DNA of 64,000 bases from Bacteroidales bacterium (GCA_007132715.1 SLOE01000084.1:1-64000), one strand, 5' to 3'. Shown: positions 1 through 10,615, counted from the stretch's first letter. Notes: a model not told the origin generated them from the sequence alone. Translations and numbers: made by a program.

Positions 1-123
1 GGTACCGAAGGTTTTTGCGACATTAATAACACAGTTTGTTTCTCAGCGGGCAAAGATAGTATTAAATGATTAAAGCATGTGGCGAAAATACCTCATACTA
101 CCAGGCCGGGTTCTTCTGCCGGA

Positions 124-480
124 TCAGCTTAAAAAACGTATGCATAACGGATACCTGAAGCGGACACCCTCATTGGCCTTGACAGCCGCAATCACGGTAA
201 TTATAAGCCTGAAAAAGAACAGTGCCACAAGTAACGGTATGCCGACAAGAGCCAGGATCAGTATTGCCGATATAACGTAATAGATAAAAATTGAAATGTT
301 GAAATTTATTGCCTCTTTGCCCTGGTCGTCAACAAGTTCATACTGGTCCTTTTTCATTGCCCAGGTGATTATAGGGCCGATGATACCGCCAAAAGGTATG
401 ATATACCCGGCAAAAGCACTCAGGTGACAGAACATTGCCCATGTTCTTTCATTCTGCGGGTGTTCGTCGATTCTTTCCAT
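124..480 (-). CDS. DUF4870 domain membrane protein
   Basis: A 118-residue hydrophobic protein. An N-terminal polar stretch (residues 1-15) is followed by a membrane segment around residues 18-42 and a long hydrophobic region around 60-95, ending in the FRYPL motif near the C-terminus. This layout and the ending are typical of DUF4870 (Tic20-like small membrane proteins, function unknown). Length is normal for the family. It lies 61 bases downstream of ettA on the same strand, so the two could be co-transcribed, but nothing in the sequence proves this. A membrane location is well supported; no biochemical role can be assigned. Confidence 0.85.
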   Translation of the reverse strand: MERIDEHPQNERTWAMFCHLSAFAGYIIPFGGIIGPIITWAMKKDQYELVDDQGKEAINFNISIFIYYVISAILILALVGIPLLVALFFFRLIITVIAAVKANEGVRFRYPLCIRFLS

Positions 481-541
481 TTTTGCTGATTTAATTTATC
501 AAAGTGGTTTGGTAAACCGGGTTCTGCCCCGGTATCGCTCA

Positions 542-2224
542 TTATGATGTCAGTTTTCTGTAACGTATTCGTTTTGGTCCTATATCTCCCAGCCTTTTAC
601 GGCGGTTCTCCTCATATTCAGAGTAACTTCCCTCAAACCAGCAGACCCTTGATTCGCCTTCGAATGCCAGTATATGGGTTGCCACCCTGTCGAGGAACCA
701 CCGGTCGTGAGAAATAATGACCGCGCAACCTGCAAAACTTTCAAGACCCTCTTCCAGCGCCCTTAAGGTATTAACATCTATATCGTTGGTGGGCTCGTCA
801 AGAAGAAGGACGTTGGCATTCTCTTTCAGGGTAAGTGCAAGATGAAGCCTGTTAAACTCACCGCCCGAGAGCACCCCGCATTTCTTCTCCTGATCAGCTC
901 CGGTAAAATTGAACCGCGCCACGTATGCCCTTGCATTCATCGAACGCCCTCCCAGCTGAACCAGCTCGCTGTTGTCAGATATAACTTCGAAGACCGTTTT
1001 TTCGGGATCTATTGCCGCATGAGCCTGGTCAACGTACGCAACTTTTGCAGTATCTCCAATTGCAAACCCACCCTTATCGGGTTCCTCCGAACCCATTATC
1101 ATCCTGAAAAGGGTGGTCTTACCCGCCCCGTTGGGTCCAATTATGCCGACGATCCCTGCCGGTGGCAGCATGAAGCTGAGATCTTCGAACAGCAGCTTAT
1201 CGCCATAAGCCTTGGCAACGCTCCGGGCCTCGATCACTTTATCGCCGAGCCGGGGACCATTGGGAATGAAAATTTCCAGCCGATCCTCCTTCTGCTTAAC
1301 ATCCTCATTAAGAAGCTTATCGTAAGCCGAAAGCCTGGCTTTGGACTTGGCATGGCGGGCTTTTGGGGCCATACGTACCCACTCAAGCTCCCTTTCGAGT
1401 GTTTTCTGTCTCTTGCTGGCCGTTTTCTCTTCCATCGCGAGACGTTTTGCTTTCTGCTCGAGCCATGACGAATAATTCCCTTTCCATGGGATGCCCTCAC
1501 CCCTGTCGAGTTCCAGTATCCAGCCCGCAACATTGTCGAGAAAGTACCTGTCATGGGTAATAGCTATAACAGTACCCTTGTACTGCTTCAGGTGTTGCTC
1601 AAGCCATTGGACAGACTCTGCATCGAGGTGATTGGTGGGCTCATCGAGCAGCAGTATCTCAGGCTCGTCGAGCAGAAGCCTGCATAAAGCCACCCTGCGG
1701 GCCTCTCCACCGGAGAGGTTTGTGACGGGACTGTCCCCGTCCGGGCACCTCAGTGCATCCATCGCCCGCTCAAGCTTACTGTCAAGCTCCCATCCTCCAA
1801 GGTTGTCGATTTTTTCGGTAAGCTCACCCTGGCGTTCTATCAGCTTGTTCATCTCATCATCATCCATAGGTTCTGCAAACCGCATATTGAGTTCTTCATA
1901 CTCCTTCAGCAAACCTGCCACCCCGCTCACACCTTCCATTACGTTTTCGCGTACCGTCTTTGAGGGGTCAAGTACCGGTTCCTGCTCCAGCATGCCCACC
2001 CTGTATCCCGGAGAAAACACCACTTCACCCTCTGTTGGTTTCTCTTTGCCGGCAATTATTTTAAGCAGGGTTGACTTGCCCGATCCGTTGAGGCCTATTA
2101 TCCCTATCTTTGCCCCATAGAAAAAGGAGAGGTAGATATTGTTCAGGACCTTTTTGTGGGGCGGCCAGGTCTTGCTAACCCCCACCATTGAGAAAATCAC
2201 CTTTTTATCTTCACTCATAAACAA
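542..2224 (-). CDS. ettA: Energy-dependent translational throttle protein EttA (ABC-F ATPase)
   Basis: A 560-residue soluble protein with two ABC ATPase domains and no membrane segments. The first domain has Walker A GLNGSGKST, signature LSGGEARR and Walker B LLLDEPTNHLD; the second has GPNGAGKTT, LSGGEFNR and LLLDEPTNDID. The linker between them is lysine/arginine-rich, as in ABC-F proteins that sit in the ribosomal E site. Length and the motif pair match EttA, which in E. coli gates entry of the 70S initiation complex into elongation according to the ATP/ADP ratio. The ORF start MFMSEDKK leaves a second ATG two codons in (MSEDKK) as an equally likely start. Assignment to EttA rather than Uup or YheS rests on overall similarity and the missing C-terminal coiled coil. 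Confidence 0.93.
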   Translation of the reverse strand: MFMSEDKKVIFSMVGVSKTWPPHKKVLNNIYLSFFYGAKIGIIGLNGSGKSTLLKIIAGKEKPTEGEVVFSPGYRVGMLEQEPVLDPSKTVRENVMEGVSGVAGLLKEYEELNMRFAEPMDDDEMNKLIERQGELTEKIDNLGGWELDSKLERAMDALRCPDGDSPVTNLSGGEARRVALCRLLLDEPEILLLDEPTNHLDAESVQWLEQHLKQYKGTVIAITHDRYFLDNVAGWILELDRGEGIPWKGNYSSWLEQKAKRLAMEEKTASKRQKTLERELEWVRMAPKARHAKSKARLSAYDKLLNEDVKQKEDRLEIFIPNGPRLGDKVIEARSVAKAYGDKLLFEDLSFMLPPAGIVGIIGPNGAGKTTLFRMIMGSEEPDKGGFAIGDTAKVAYVDQAHAAIDPEKTVFEVISDNSELVQLGGRSMNARAYVARFNFTGADQEKKCGVLSGGEFNRLHLALTLKENANVLLLDEPTNDIDVNTLRALEEGLESFAGCAVIISHDRWFLDRVATHILAFEGESRVCWFEGSYSEYEENRRKRLGDIGPKRIRYRKLTS

Positions 2225-2378
2225 CTATCAATAAAATACAACTTATCTGCCACATTCGTTTTAACGGGATGTCTATACAAATATAAACTAAAACACTATC
2301 ATTGTATACTCAAGACCTGATGCTGGCCGGGGAATGATTATTTGACGGGTTTAAAGATACACTATCACAGTTTTTTAT

Positions 2379-2386
2379 TACATTTG
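2379..2386 (+). promoter_or_regulatory. Candidate -7 element for the hybrid kinase gene
   Basis: TACATTTG matches the Bacteroidota -7 consensus TAnnTTTG and lies 56 bases upstream of the ATG at 2443. No good TTG is seen at the expected -33 distance, so support is weak. Confidence 0.3.
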
Positions 2387-2442
2387 AGATATTAATACAG
2401 GCCTGGCTGAGGTAACTGATACGGCCGGCAAAATAACGGAAA

Positions 2443-4203
2443 ATGAATATTTTCAACAGGCTGGCAGGGTTATTAAGTTCCGGGTTGCAGGAAAAATACG
2501 ATGAACGTCTTGTAAGCAAGGTCGTATTTATCAACCTGCTCAGTCTTGCAGGCTTTATCCTTTTCCTCGTCTTCGGCATCATGGCGCTTCTGAGGGGTGA
2601 ATACTTTTTTGGTACAGCTTCCCTTGCATCATCAGCCCTGTTATTATCAAGCATACATTATGTAAGAAAAACCGGGAAATATAAAATAGCAGCCAAGTTT
2701 AACCTGACCCTGGTCATACTGGTACTTTTTACAATGTTTGCCTCAGATCAGACCGACGGCTCGGTGATCATATGGTTTTGTGCCTTCCCGATCCTGTCAG
2801 TTATTATTCTGGGTATCAGGAACGGAACTGCAGTGTCACTCGTCTTTCTGATTGTAAGTCTCCTTTTCTTCATCCTGCCCGAAACAATGGTTTACAGACC
2901 TGATTTACCTGCAATGTTCATCATAAGGTTTTTCGGTCTTTATACGGCCATGTATGTTGTCGCCATCATATTTGAATACTACAGGATGAGCTATCTCAAA
3001 GCCCTGGAACTGCAACTCCTTGAAGCCAGAAATGAGACCAGGCTGAAAGAATCATTTATCAGCAAACTTTCGCATCAGATACGTACACCATTGAGCAATA
3101 TTATGCTGGTAGGTCATATGGTGAATAAGGTAAACCTCACGCCCGAACAACGGGAAATGATGGAAACCATTATTGCATCGGCAAATAACCTAGTCAGCAC
3201 CATTGAGAACATTGCAGAGATTACCGAAGTTGATATAGAAAGTGAGAAAAGATCTGAAAAGACCCGCTTCAACCTTCTGTCAACTCTGGAAAGCTCAGTC
3301 AGGCTCTTTACAGTCCAGAAAGAACCGGTTGTGGATTTTAACCTTTCAGTTGATGACAAACTTAAATCTCGGGATCTGGAGGGAGATCCGGTCAGGCTGA
3401 AACAGGTGTTCCTTAACCTTATTGAGACGATTCTGAAGAACAAGAGACCGGGGAAAATCAATATTAATATCCTGGCCGACATCCATGGTCAGATATCCGA
3501 CATTACAGAGATCAGGTTTGAACTGCGTACAGACAAACCCATTAACCTGGTTCAGCCGGAAAGAACATCTACCAGTGGTGGATCGGGGTTTATAGGCCAG
3601 AATTACGGTAGTTTAAGCAACAACCTTGATCTGAATATAGCCCGGAAGATAATAATACAACTGGGAGGAAAGCTTCATGTCCTGCAAACAAAAGACAAAA
3701 ACCAGGTATTTCTCTTCACCCTCCCCTTCAGGACAGCAGCATCCCCTGTTCCATCAGCAAAAGCTGATGTAAAAACTGAAAGAGAGAAAATGGCTGATAA
3801 GGTTACAGCCGGGGAAAAGCTGAAGGATGCCAACGTACTCCTTGTGGAAGATAACACCATTAATCAGAAAATTGTAGTATTGAGCCTGAACAAGTATATT
3901 AAGAACATAGATGTTGCAAACAACGGCAAGGAGGCACTGGATAAGTTTGGCACATCTAAATATGATGTTATCCTTATGGATGTTCAGATGCCGGTTATTG
4001 ACGGATTTGTTGCAACAAGGAAGATACGGGAGATTGAAGCCACCACCAAATCCCACACCCCGATCATTGCTATAACCGCAAATGCCCTTCACGGCGACAG
4101 GGAAAAATGCCTGGCCGCGGGCATGGACGACTACATAAGCAAACCCTTCCAGGTAGAGGTTCTGGTAGATAAGATAAGAAACCTCCTTCCGGGTAAAAGC
4201 TGA
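2443..4203 (+). CDS. Membrane hybrid histidine kinase-like protein with degenerate ATP-binding motifs
   Basis: A 586-residue protein. Residues about 27-185 hold roughly six hydrophobic segments with no large extracytoplasmic sensor domain. A short coiled region leads into a HisKA-like helix with the phospho-acceptor H211 in SHQIRTP, where the usual acidic residue after His is Gln. The expected HATPase region (about 290-430) is unusual. The N-box reads NLIETILKN, without the canonical Asn, no G1 box with DxGxG is evident, and the G2 position reads NNLDLNIA instead of GLGLxI. A canonical receiver domain closes the protein (about 463-586): acidic pair in VEDN, phospho-acceptor in ILMDVQMP, later TA and KP motifs. 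So H and D are present but ATP binding is doubtful. It converges on the propeller/SpoIIE gene, the two stops being 11 bases apart. It may receive phosphate from a partner kinase rather than autophosphorylate; that is inference. Confidence 0.85.
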   Translation: MNIFNRLAGLLSSGLQEKYDERLVSKVVFINLLSLAGFILFLVFGIMALLRGEYFFGTASLASSALLLSSIHYVRKTGKYKIAAKFNLTLVILVLFTMFASDQTDGSVIIWFCAFPILSVIILGIRNGTAVSLVFLIVSLLFFILPETMVYRPDLPAMFIIRFFGLYTAMYVVAIIFEYYRMSYLKALELQLLEARNETRLKESFISKLSHQIRTPLSNIMLVGHMVNKVNLTPEQREMMETIIASANNLVSTIENIAEITEVDIESEKRSEKTRFNLLSTLESSVRLFTVQKEPVVDFNLSVDDKLKSRDLEGDPVRLKQVFLNLIETILKNKRPGKININILADIHGQISDITEIRFELRTDKPINLVQPERTSTSGGSGFIGQNYGSLSNNLDLNIARKIIIQLGGKLHVLQTKDKNQVFLFTLPFRTAASPVPSAKADVKTEREKMADKVTAGEKLKDANVLLVEDNTINQKIVVLSLNKYIKNIDVANNGKEALDKFGTSKYDVILMDVQMPVIDGFVATRKIREIEATTKSHTPIIAITANALHGDREKCLAAGMDDYISKPFQVEVLVDKIRNLLPGKS

Positions 4204-4215
4204 TTAGCTCAGCTT
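4197..4215. terminator. Possible bidirectional hairpin between convergent genes
   Basis: AAGCTGA and TCAGCTT form a perfect 7-bp stem with a 5-base loop, spanning the stop codons of both convergent genes. The T-tracts are poor, so it may be only a weak terminator or chance. Confidence 0.35.
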
Positions 4216-7200
4216 ATTCATGGTTTAGACCGGGCCTGATGCCGATAACCAGGATATCATCAACCTGTTCCTCGCTGCCCATCCACTGGATCATGCTCTC
4301 CTCAAGCATATCTTTTTGCTGCATGGTGGGAAGTTTGTGTATATTGAGCAACAGGTGCCGGAACCTCCTGAACTTGAATTTTTTGCCATCCTCCCCCCCG
4401 AACTGATCCGGATAACCATCAGAAAACAGGTATATCACATCATCCTCTTCCAGGTGAATAGTATGGTTTGTAAAGGACTCTCCGATCAGATCTTCCATAA
4501 TACCAACAGGAAAACGATTGCCTTTCACCTCGGTTATTGACATATCCCTTATCAGATACATAGGCGAGAAAGCCCCGGAAAACTCAAGTAATGATTTTCC
4601 GCGGTCAATCACAACAAATCCGACATCCATCCCGTCGCGGAATGAATAATCCTTTTCCCCATCCGAGTCAAAAATTTTGGAAAAATCGACATTAAGTTCA
4701 TTCAATATATCGGCCGGACTTTCAATGCCTTTAACATTGATGATGGTCCTGAGAAGTTCGTATCCTATTATTGACATAAAAGCACCGGGAACACCGTGAC
4801 CGGTGCAATCAACCACAGCAATAAATACTTTATCCTTTCTTTTGCTTACCCAGAAAAAATCACCGCTGACAATATCCTTGGGACTGTAGAAGATAAATGA
4901 ATCGTGAAAATGCCTTTGCAACTGGCGGGATTTCGGCATCATAGCCATCTGAATTCTGCGTGCATAGTTTATGCTGTCGGTAATATTCCTGTTCTTTAAC
5001 GACAACTCCTCCTTCTGGCGTGCCACCTCCTGTGATGCCTGCTCTTTTTCCCTCAGTACCTGGTTTGCCGTTCGAAGCTGAATGGTGCTGAACATTACAA
5101 TTATGTATATAAATCCCAGTACTGAAATAACATAAAAGAAATATGCATAACCCGACATCCACCAGGGTGTTACTACCACGATCCTGACCGATGCACCTTC
5201 TTCGTTCCATATTCCGTCATTATTAGATCCCCTTACCCGGAACAGGTATGTACCCGGAGGCACCCTGTTAAATCCTGCGACCCTCCTGGCACCCGAGTAT
5301 ATCCAGGTATCTTCCAATCCATCAATTGTGTATGAGTACCTGTTCCTGTGGGGCCGGGTAAAATCGAGGGCTGCAAACTCAATACTGAATGAATTCTCAT
5401 AAGGCTGCAGGATGATCTCTTCAGTACCTGTGACCGGTATAGATCTTTCATATCCGGGTGCCTGTACCTCAAAAGATGTTATTACGACAGGCGGTATATT
5501 ATCATTGTACAGGATTGAATCAGAATAAAAGCTGTTAAACCCTGATACCCCACCAAAAAAAATTTCACCTTCATTACTCTTATAGACTGCTCCCAGATTA
5601 AACTCATAATCCTGCAAGCCATCATCCACATTAAAGTTTATCACTTCAAAATTATCAGGATCAAACCTTGCAATCCCGTTGTTGGTGCTCAGCCAGAGCC
5701 TGCCGTTATCGTCTTCGGCAATAGCATAAATCAGGTTGTCGGGCAGTCCCTCGATTTCAGAAAATACCATGAAAGATCCTGTGCGGGGAAAGAACCTGTT
5801 GAGTCCCGCAACAGTCCCTATCCACAGGTTACCGCCGGCATCTTCATGAATTGCCGTTACCTCATTATTGCTCAGGCTGAACCGTCCCATCTCAGGGTTC
5901 TTGAGGTAGCTGAGAAAAATTCCGGTCTCCCTGTCATAACGGTTCAGTCCCCTTGCAGTTGCCAGCCATATATACCCGTTACTGCATTCTTTGATGTCGT
6001 GGACCTGGTTGGATGATATTGAGTTATCATCGTCGGGGTCATGAAGGTATTCAAGCATTTTACCATTGTCAAAAGCATAAAGTCCGTTCCGGGTGGCAAC
6101 CCACATAACCTGCCGGGAGTCCTCCAGTACCGAATATACCCGGTTGGAACTGAACACAGAGCAGTCACCCGGGTCGTCTGACGGGCAATAGGGAGCAAAC
6201 CCAATGTTCTCCCCAAGGTATATATCCAGTCCGTCCCTTGTTCCCAATATTAAGTTCCCGTCACTGCGTTGAAATATGACATGAACGAAATCATTGCTTA
6301 TCCTTCTTGTGGTAACGGCCGACAATGAAGAGTAGTGCACGGCGTCGATTGCATTTCTTTTTATCCTGAAGAGCCCTCCGCCCCATGTACCGACCCAGAG
6401 TTCATCATCACCTGCCAGACTGATTGATGCGATGATCCTGGCAGCAGGAGCAGCTTCAGGCATATAGTCATGTATCCTGTAAGATCTGAACTTGTTATTT
6501 CCATCTGCCATGAACAAACCGCCAAGTGTGCCAACCCACAAATTACCCGAATTATCCTCAGTAACTGAGGTCACCTCCATGTTCATAAATGGCGTAACAC
6601 CACGGCCGGAGGTAAAAGTCCCGAACACACCTGAAACTGGCGAAAATGAAAAAAGGCCTCCGTTAGTACCTGTCCACACGGTACCATTTCTGTCTTCATA
6701 AATATGGTTAATATGATTTATTTCGGTACCGGCGGTTATATAACTCCCGGGTAAGAACCTGACGAATTGTTGTTTACCCGGATAGAAAATATTCAGCCCG
6801 TTGTCCGTACCTATAAGCATATGTCCGCCGGAAGTTTCAAAGACTGCTCGTACGTTGTTGCTGCTTATTGATCCAGGATCATCCGTATCATGCCGGTATA
6901 CCTGAAACTGTCCTCCAATCCTGTCAAATAACAGCAACCCGTTATTAGATCCAATCCATAAGCGCCCCCTGGAATCCTCATAAATTGGTTCGCCCCCGTT
7001 CTCTTCCGTCCATACTGGTGAAAGATCATAAGACCCTGCATTTTCAAACACACCCGATTGCTGATCAAATCTATCAAGGCCAAGTGGCGTTTTAATCCAT
7101 ATTGTACCACCGCTGTCCCGGAAGAGCCCTGTTACTTTATTGTGACTTAATGAATACCTGTTACCCGGTTCATGCCTGTACACAATAAAGGTTTCACTTT

Positions 7201-7669
7201 TCCGGTCAAACATGTTCAGACCGTCATCAGTGGCCACCCATAAATTACCCCGGTCATCTTCAATAACAGAGTTGATGGTGCTGTTTGACAACGAGCCCCT
7301 GCCAGACGGCTGATGCTTGAAAGCCCTGAAACCGTACCCATCAAACTGGTTGAGCCCGTATTGGGTCCCGACCCAGATGAACCCGTAGGAATCAAGGAAT
7401 ATGGAGTTCACCGATATTTGGGATAACCCCTCCTCCAGGCTGTATCCGACAATCCTGATATCCCTGCCGGGAGTTGCAAAACTACGGGTACAGACAAAAA
7501 CCAGTAACATCATTGCCGCCAAAAACAGGGTGACTTTACCTCCAAATAATACAGGCAGGCAGGCATCTCTGTTATAATGGGAAAACCGGCAATTATTCAC
7601 TGTCAGCAAGACTTTTCTGTTATATCCCGCTAATTTACTATTTATACCGCAATCAGTGCTAAATAGCAC
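4214..7669 (-). CDS. Two-component-type propeller sensor with SpoIIE/PP2C phosphatase output
   Basis: An 1151-residue sensor. A hydrophobic signal segment (about 46-65) precedes about 14 propeller blades with the recurring pattern D-G-x-[LI]-W-[VI]-G-T-x-x-G-L (for example DRGNLWVATDDGL, GGNLWIGTVAGL), which would make two seven-bladed propellers. A Y_Y_Y-type domain (about 780-850), one transmembrane helix (about 860-880) and a coiled coil follow. The last about 240 residues are a SpoIIE/PP2C phosphatase with metal-ligand aspartates in SGDFFW, DCTGHG, FSDGYPDQ and QVDDIL. The outer half resembles the hybrid two-component systems that sense glycans in Bacteroides, but the output is dephosphorylation, classically of anti-sigma antagonists; no STAS or RsbW-like gene is in the window. 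The true start is uncertain: the ORF start lies next to the gltA terminator T-tract, and ATG codons at 7513 and 7510 are alternatives, although they remove the only Lys before the signal helix. Confidence 0.88.
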   Translation of the reverse strand: MLFSTDCGINSKLAGYNRKVLLTVNNCRFSHYNRDACLPVLFGGKVTLFLAAMMLLVFVCTRSFATPGRDIRIVGYSLEEGLSQISVNSIFLDSYGFIWVGTQYGLNQFDGYGFRAFKHQPSGRGSLSNSTINSVIEDDRGNLWVATDDGLNMFDRKSETFIVYRHEPGNRYSLSHNKVTGLFRDSGGTIWIKTPLGLDRFDQQSGVFENAGSYDLSPVWTEENGGEPIYEDSRGRLWIGSNNGLLLFDRIGGQFQVYRHDTDDPGSISSNNVRAVFETSGGHMLIGTDNGLNIFYPGKQQFVRFLPGSYITAGTEINHINHIYEDRNGTVWTGTNGGLFSFSPVSGVFGTFTSGRGVTPFMNMEVTSVTEDNSGNLWVGTLGGLFMADGNNKFRSYRIHDYMPEAAPAARIIASISLAGDDELWVGTWGGGLFRIKRNAIDAVHYSSLSAVTTRRISNDFVHVIFQRSDGNLILGTRDGLDIYLGENIGFAPYCPSDDPGDCSVFSSNRVYSVLEDSRQVMWVATRNGLYAFDNGKMLEYLHDPDDDNSISSNQVHDIKECSNGYIWLATARGLNRYDRETGIFLSYLKNPEMGRFSLSNNEVTAIHEDAGGNLWIGTVAGLNRFFPRTGSFMVFSEIEGLPDNLIYAIAEDDNGRLWLSTNNGIARFDPDNFEVINFNVDDGLQDYEFNLGAVYKSNEGEIFFGGVSGFNSFYSDSILYNDNIPPVVITSFEVQAPGYERSIPVTGTEEIILQPYENSFSIEFAALDFTRPHRNRYSYTIDGLEDTWIYSGARRVAGFNRVPPGTYLFRVRGSNNDGIWNEEGASVRIVVVTPWWMSGYAYFFYVISVLGFIYIIVMFSTIQLRTANQVLREKEQASQEVARQKEELSLKNRNITDSINYARRIQMAMMPKSRQLQRHFHDSFIFYSPKDIVSGDFFWVSKRKDKVFIAVVDCTGHGVPGAFMSIIGYELLRTIINVKGIESPADILNELNVDFSKIFDSDGEKDYSFRDGMDVGFVVIDRGKSLLEFSGAFSPMYLIRDMSITEVKGNRFPVGIMEDLIGESFTNHTIHLEEDDVIYLFSDGYPDQFGGEDGKKFKFRRFRHLLLNIHKLPTMQQKDMLEESMIQWMGSEEQVDDILVIGIRPGLNHE

Positions 7670-7695
7670 AAAAAAACCGGCATTTGCCTGCCGGT
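7670..7695 (-). terminator. Intrinsic terminator downstream of gltA
   Basis: On the minus strand ACCGGCA-GGCAAA-TGCCGGT forms a perfect 7-bp stem and is followed by six T. It begins 19 bases after the gltA stop and separates gltA from the propeller sensor gene. Confidence 0.88.
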
Positions 7696-7714
7696 CTCCT
7701 GGTGATATTTAATA

Positions 7715-9019
7715 TTAAATTCCTGCCTGCTTTTTAAACCAGTCAAGCGGATGCGATGTTGGCCTCTCTATCGGTAATCCGTAAGCCCTGTCCCAGCACA
7801 GTGAAGCAAGAACACCAAGAGCACGGGATACCCCGAACAGTACCGTATAAAAATCAAACTCCTTTATTCCATAATGCATGAGGAGTACACCTGAACCGGC
7901 ATCAACATTTGGCCAGGGGTTCTTGATCTTGTTGATGCCGCCCAATACCTCCGGAACCACCTCATAGAGGCAGGTCATTGTTATCAGCCAGGGATCATCA
8001 GGAAGGTATTTCTGTCCAAACTCAAGCTGGGCGGTAAATCTCGGATCCGTCTTCCTGAGCACCGCATGTCCGTAGCCCGGAACTACCTTTCCGGATTCTA
8101 TCTGCTGCAATACATACTTCCTTATCTTCTCCTTGTCATCACAGGCAGGACCGATATCTTCAATCATATTGAACATCCACCGGATAACCTCCTGGTTTGC
8201 AAATCCGTGTAACGGACCAGCCAGTCCGGTCATCCCTGCTGCATATGCATAATAGGGATTGCTCAGGGCTGAACCTACCAGATGGGTGGTGTGTGCGGAA
8301 ACATTCCCTCCCTCATGATCTGCATGGAGAAACATATAGAGACGCAACAGACGGTGGACCTCATAATTGTCAAACCCCATCATATGTGCAAGGTTTGCTG
8401 CCCAGTCGAGCGAGGGATCAGGATCTACCTGTTTGTTATCATGATACATCCTGCGGTATATATACGCTGCAATACGGGGCAGTCTGGCTATAAGGTCCAT
8501 CACATCTTCGTAGGTTGTATCCCAGTGTTCCTTTTTGCCAAGACCGTCAAGGTAAGCCTCCATGAACTTTGAGTCCCTGGCCATTGCCAGGATGGCTGCT
8601 GAAAACTGGACCATCGGACGGGTATCTGCCGGGAAAGAATCAATTATCCTGTACACGTATTCCGGCACTTCGGCACGGGATGCCCATTCGCTGCTGAGAG
8701 CATCAACATCTTCCATTGTCGGCAGTTCATCCAGCAACATCAGGTAGAACAATCCTTCAGGCAGAGGCTCGCCTTCAGGGTTCTTTTTGGGGAGTTTTTC
8801 CCGTAACTCGGGAATGGAATAACCTCTGAAACGGATACCTTCCTCAGGATCGAGCTTTGAAGTATCACACAGCAGGCTCACTGTACCTTTCATTCCTGTA
8901 AGAACGCTTCCTATGGTGACTTCGCCAATGACCTTGCCGGAATGTTCGGCAAGTAAGTTCCTGAACTCTGCAACCCTGGGAAGGGCCATATCAACAAATT
9001 TCTTCTTTATCGGATCCAT
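7715..9019 (-). CDS. gltA: Citrate synthase, eukaryotic (mitochondrial)-like type
   Basis: Condenses oxaloacetate and acetyl-CoA to citrate, the entry step of the TCA cycle and of glutamate synthesis in anaerobes. The 434 residues match the mitochondrial and Geobacter type of citrate synthase rather than the E. coli NADH-regulated hexameric type. Diagnostic stretches are FRGYSIPE, EPLPEGLFYLML, LHADHEGGNVSAHT, the catalytic His region GPLHGFANQEV, NPWPNVDAGSG with the catalytic Asp, and YTVLFGVSRALG. The mitochondrial NVDAHSG reads NVDAGSG here. The start MDPIKKKFVDM fits the family without a transit peptide. It lies downstream of eno, but a strong terminator follows each gene, so it is probably transcribed on its own. 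Confidence 0.95.
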   Translation of the reverse strand: MDPIKKKFVDMALPRVAEFRNLLAEHSGKVIGEVTIGSVLTGMKGTVSLLCDTSKLDPEEGIRFRGYSIPELREKLPKKNPEGEPLPEGLFYLMLLDELPTMEDVDALSSEWASRAEVPEYVYRIIDSFPADTRPMVQFSAAILAMARDSKFMEAYLDGLGKKEHWDTTYEDVMDLIARLPRIAAYIYRRMYHDNKQVDPDPSLDWAANLAHMMGFDNYEVHRLLRLYMFLHADHEGGNVSAHTTHLVGSALSNPYYAYAAGMTGLAGPLHGFANQEVIRWMFNMIEDIGPACDDKEKIRKYVLQQIESGKVVPGYGHAVLRKTDPRFTAQLEFGQKYLPDDPWLITMTCLYEVVPEVLGGINKIKNPWPNVDAGSGVLLMHYGIKEFDFYTVLFGVSRALGVLASLCWDRAYGLPIERPTSHPLDWFKKQAGI

Positions 9020-9168
9020 AGCATCAAATTATATGATAAATGTCATAAAAACATAAAGCTAACAAAAATCATCTATTATGCAAAATATAATAAGTCAGGC
9101 AAGGAGAATAATATCAGAGCCCCACACACAACAGTGAGCGAATGCGTGGCAACCAGGTGGATGAAGGC

Positions 9169-9196
9169 AAAAAAAACGGGGGCACTGCGGCCCCCG
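9169..9196 (-). terminator. Intrinsic terminator downstream of eno
   Basis: On the minus strand CGGGGGC-CGCAGT-GCCCCCG gives a perfect 7-bp GC stem followed by eight T, 28 bases after the eno stop codon. Confidence 0.92.
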
Positions 9197-9223
9197 ATAA
9201 ATTTGTCTGAAAAACCCTATCTG

Positions 9224-10525
<1,302 letters not shown>

Positions 10526-10581
10526 TTAGGTGTTTAAAAAATATTTAACTGGTCATCTTGTTGTTTGCTCTACCCTGCCCG

Positions 10582-10615
10582 AAAAAAAAGGACAAGGATT
10601 AATATCCTTATCCTT
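10582..10615 (-). terminator. Intrinsic terminator ending the ribosomal supercluster
   Basis: On the minus strand AAGGATAAGGAT-ATTA-ATCCTTGTCCTT forms a 12-bp stem with one G-T wobble and a 4-base loop, followed by six further T. It begins 31 bases after the rplQ stop and closes the str-S10-spc-alpha run. Confidence 0.92.

Noticed and set aside
51-58. TATCTTTG on the minus strand near the left edge
   Set aside because: Fits the -7 consensus but has no TTG at the -33 distance and the gene it would serve lies outside the window.
842-1468. Long plus-strand ORF inside ettA
   Set aside because: Antisense shadow of ettA, which has full ABC-F motifs; no family resemblance.
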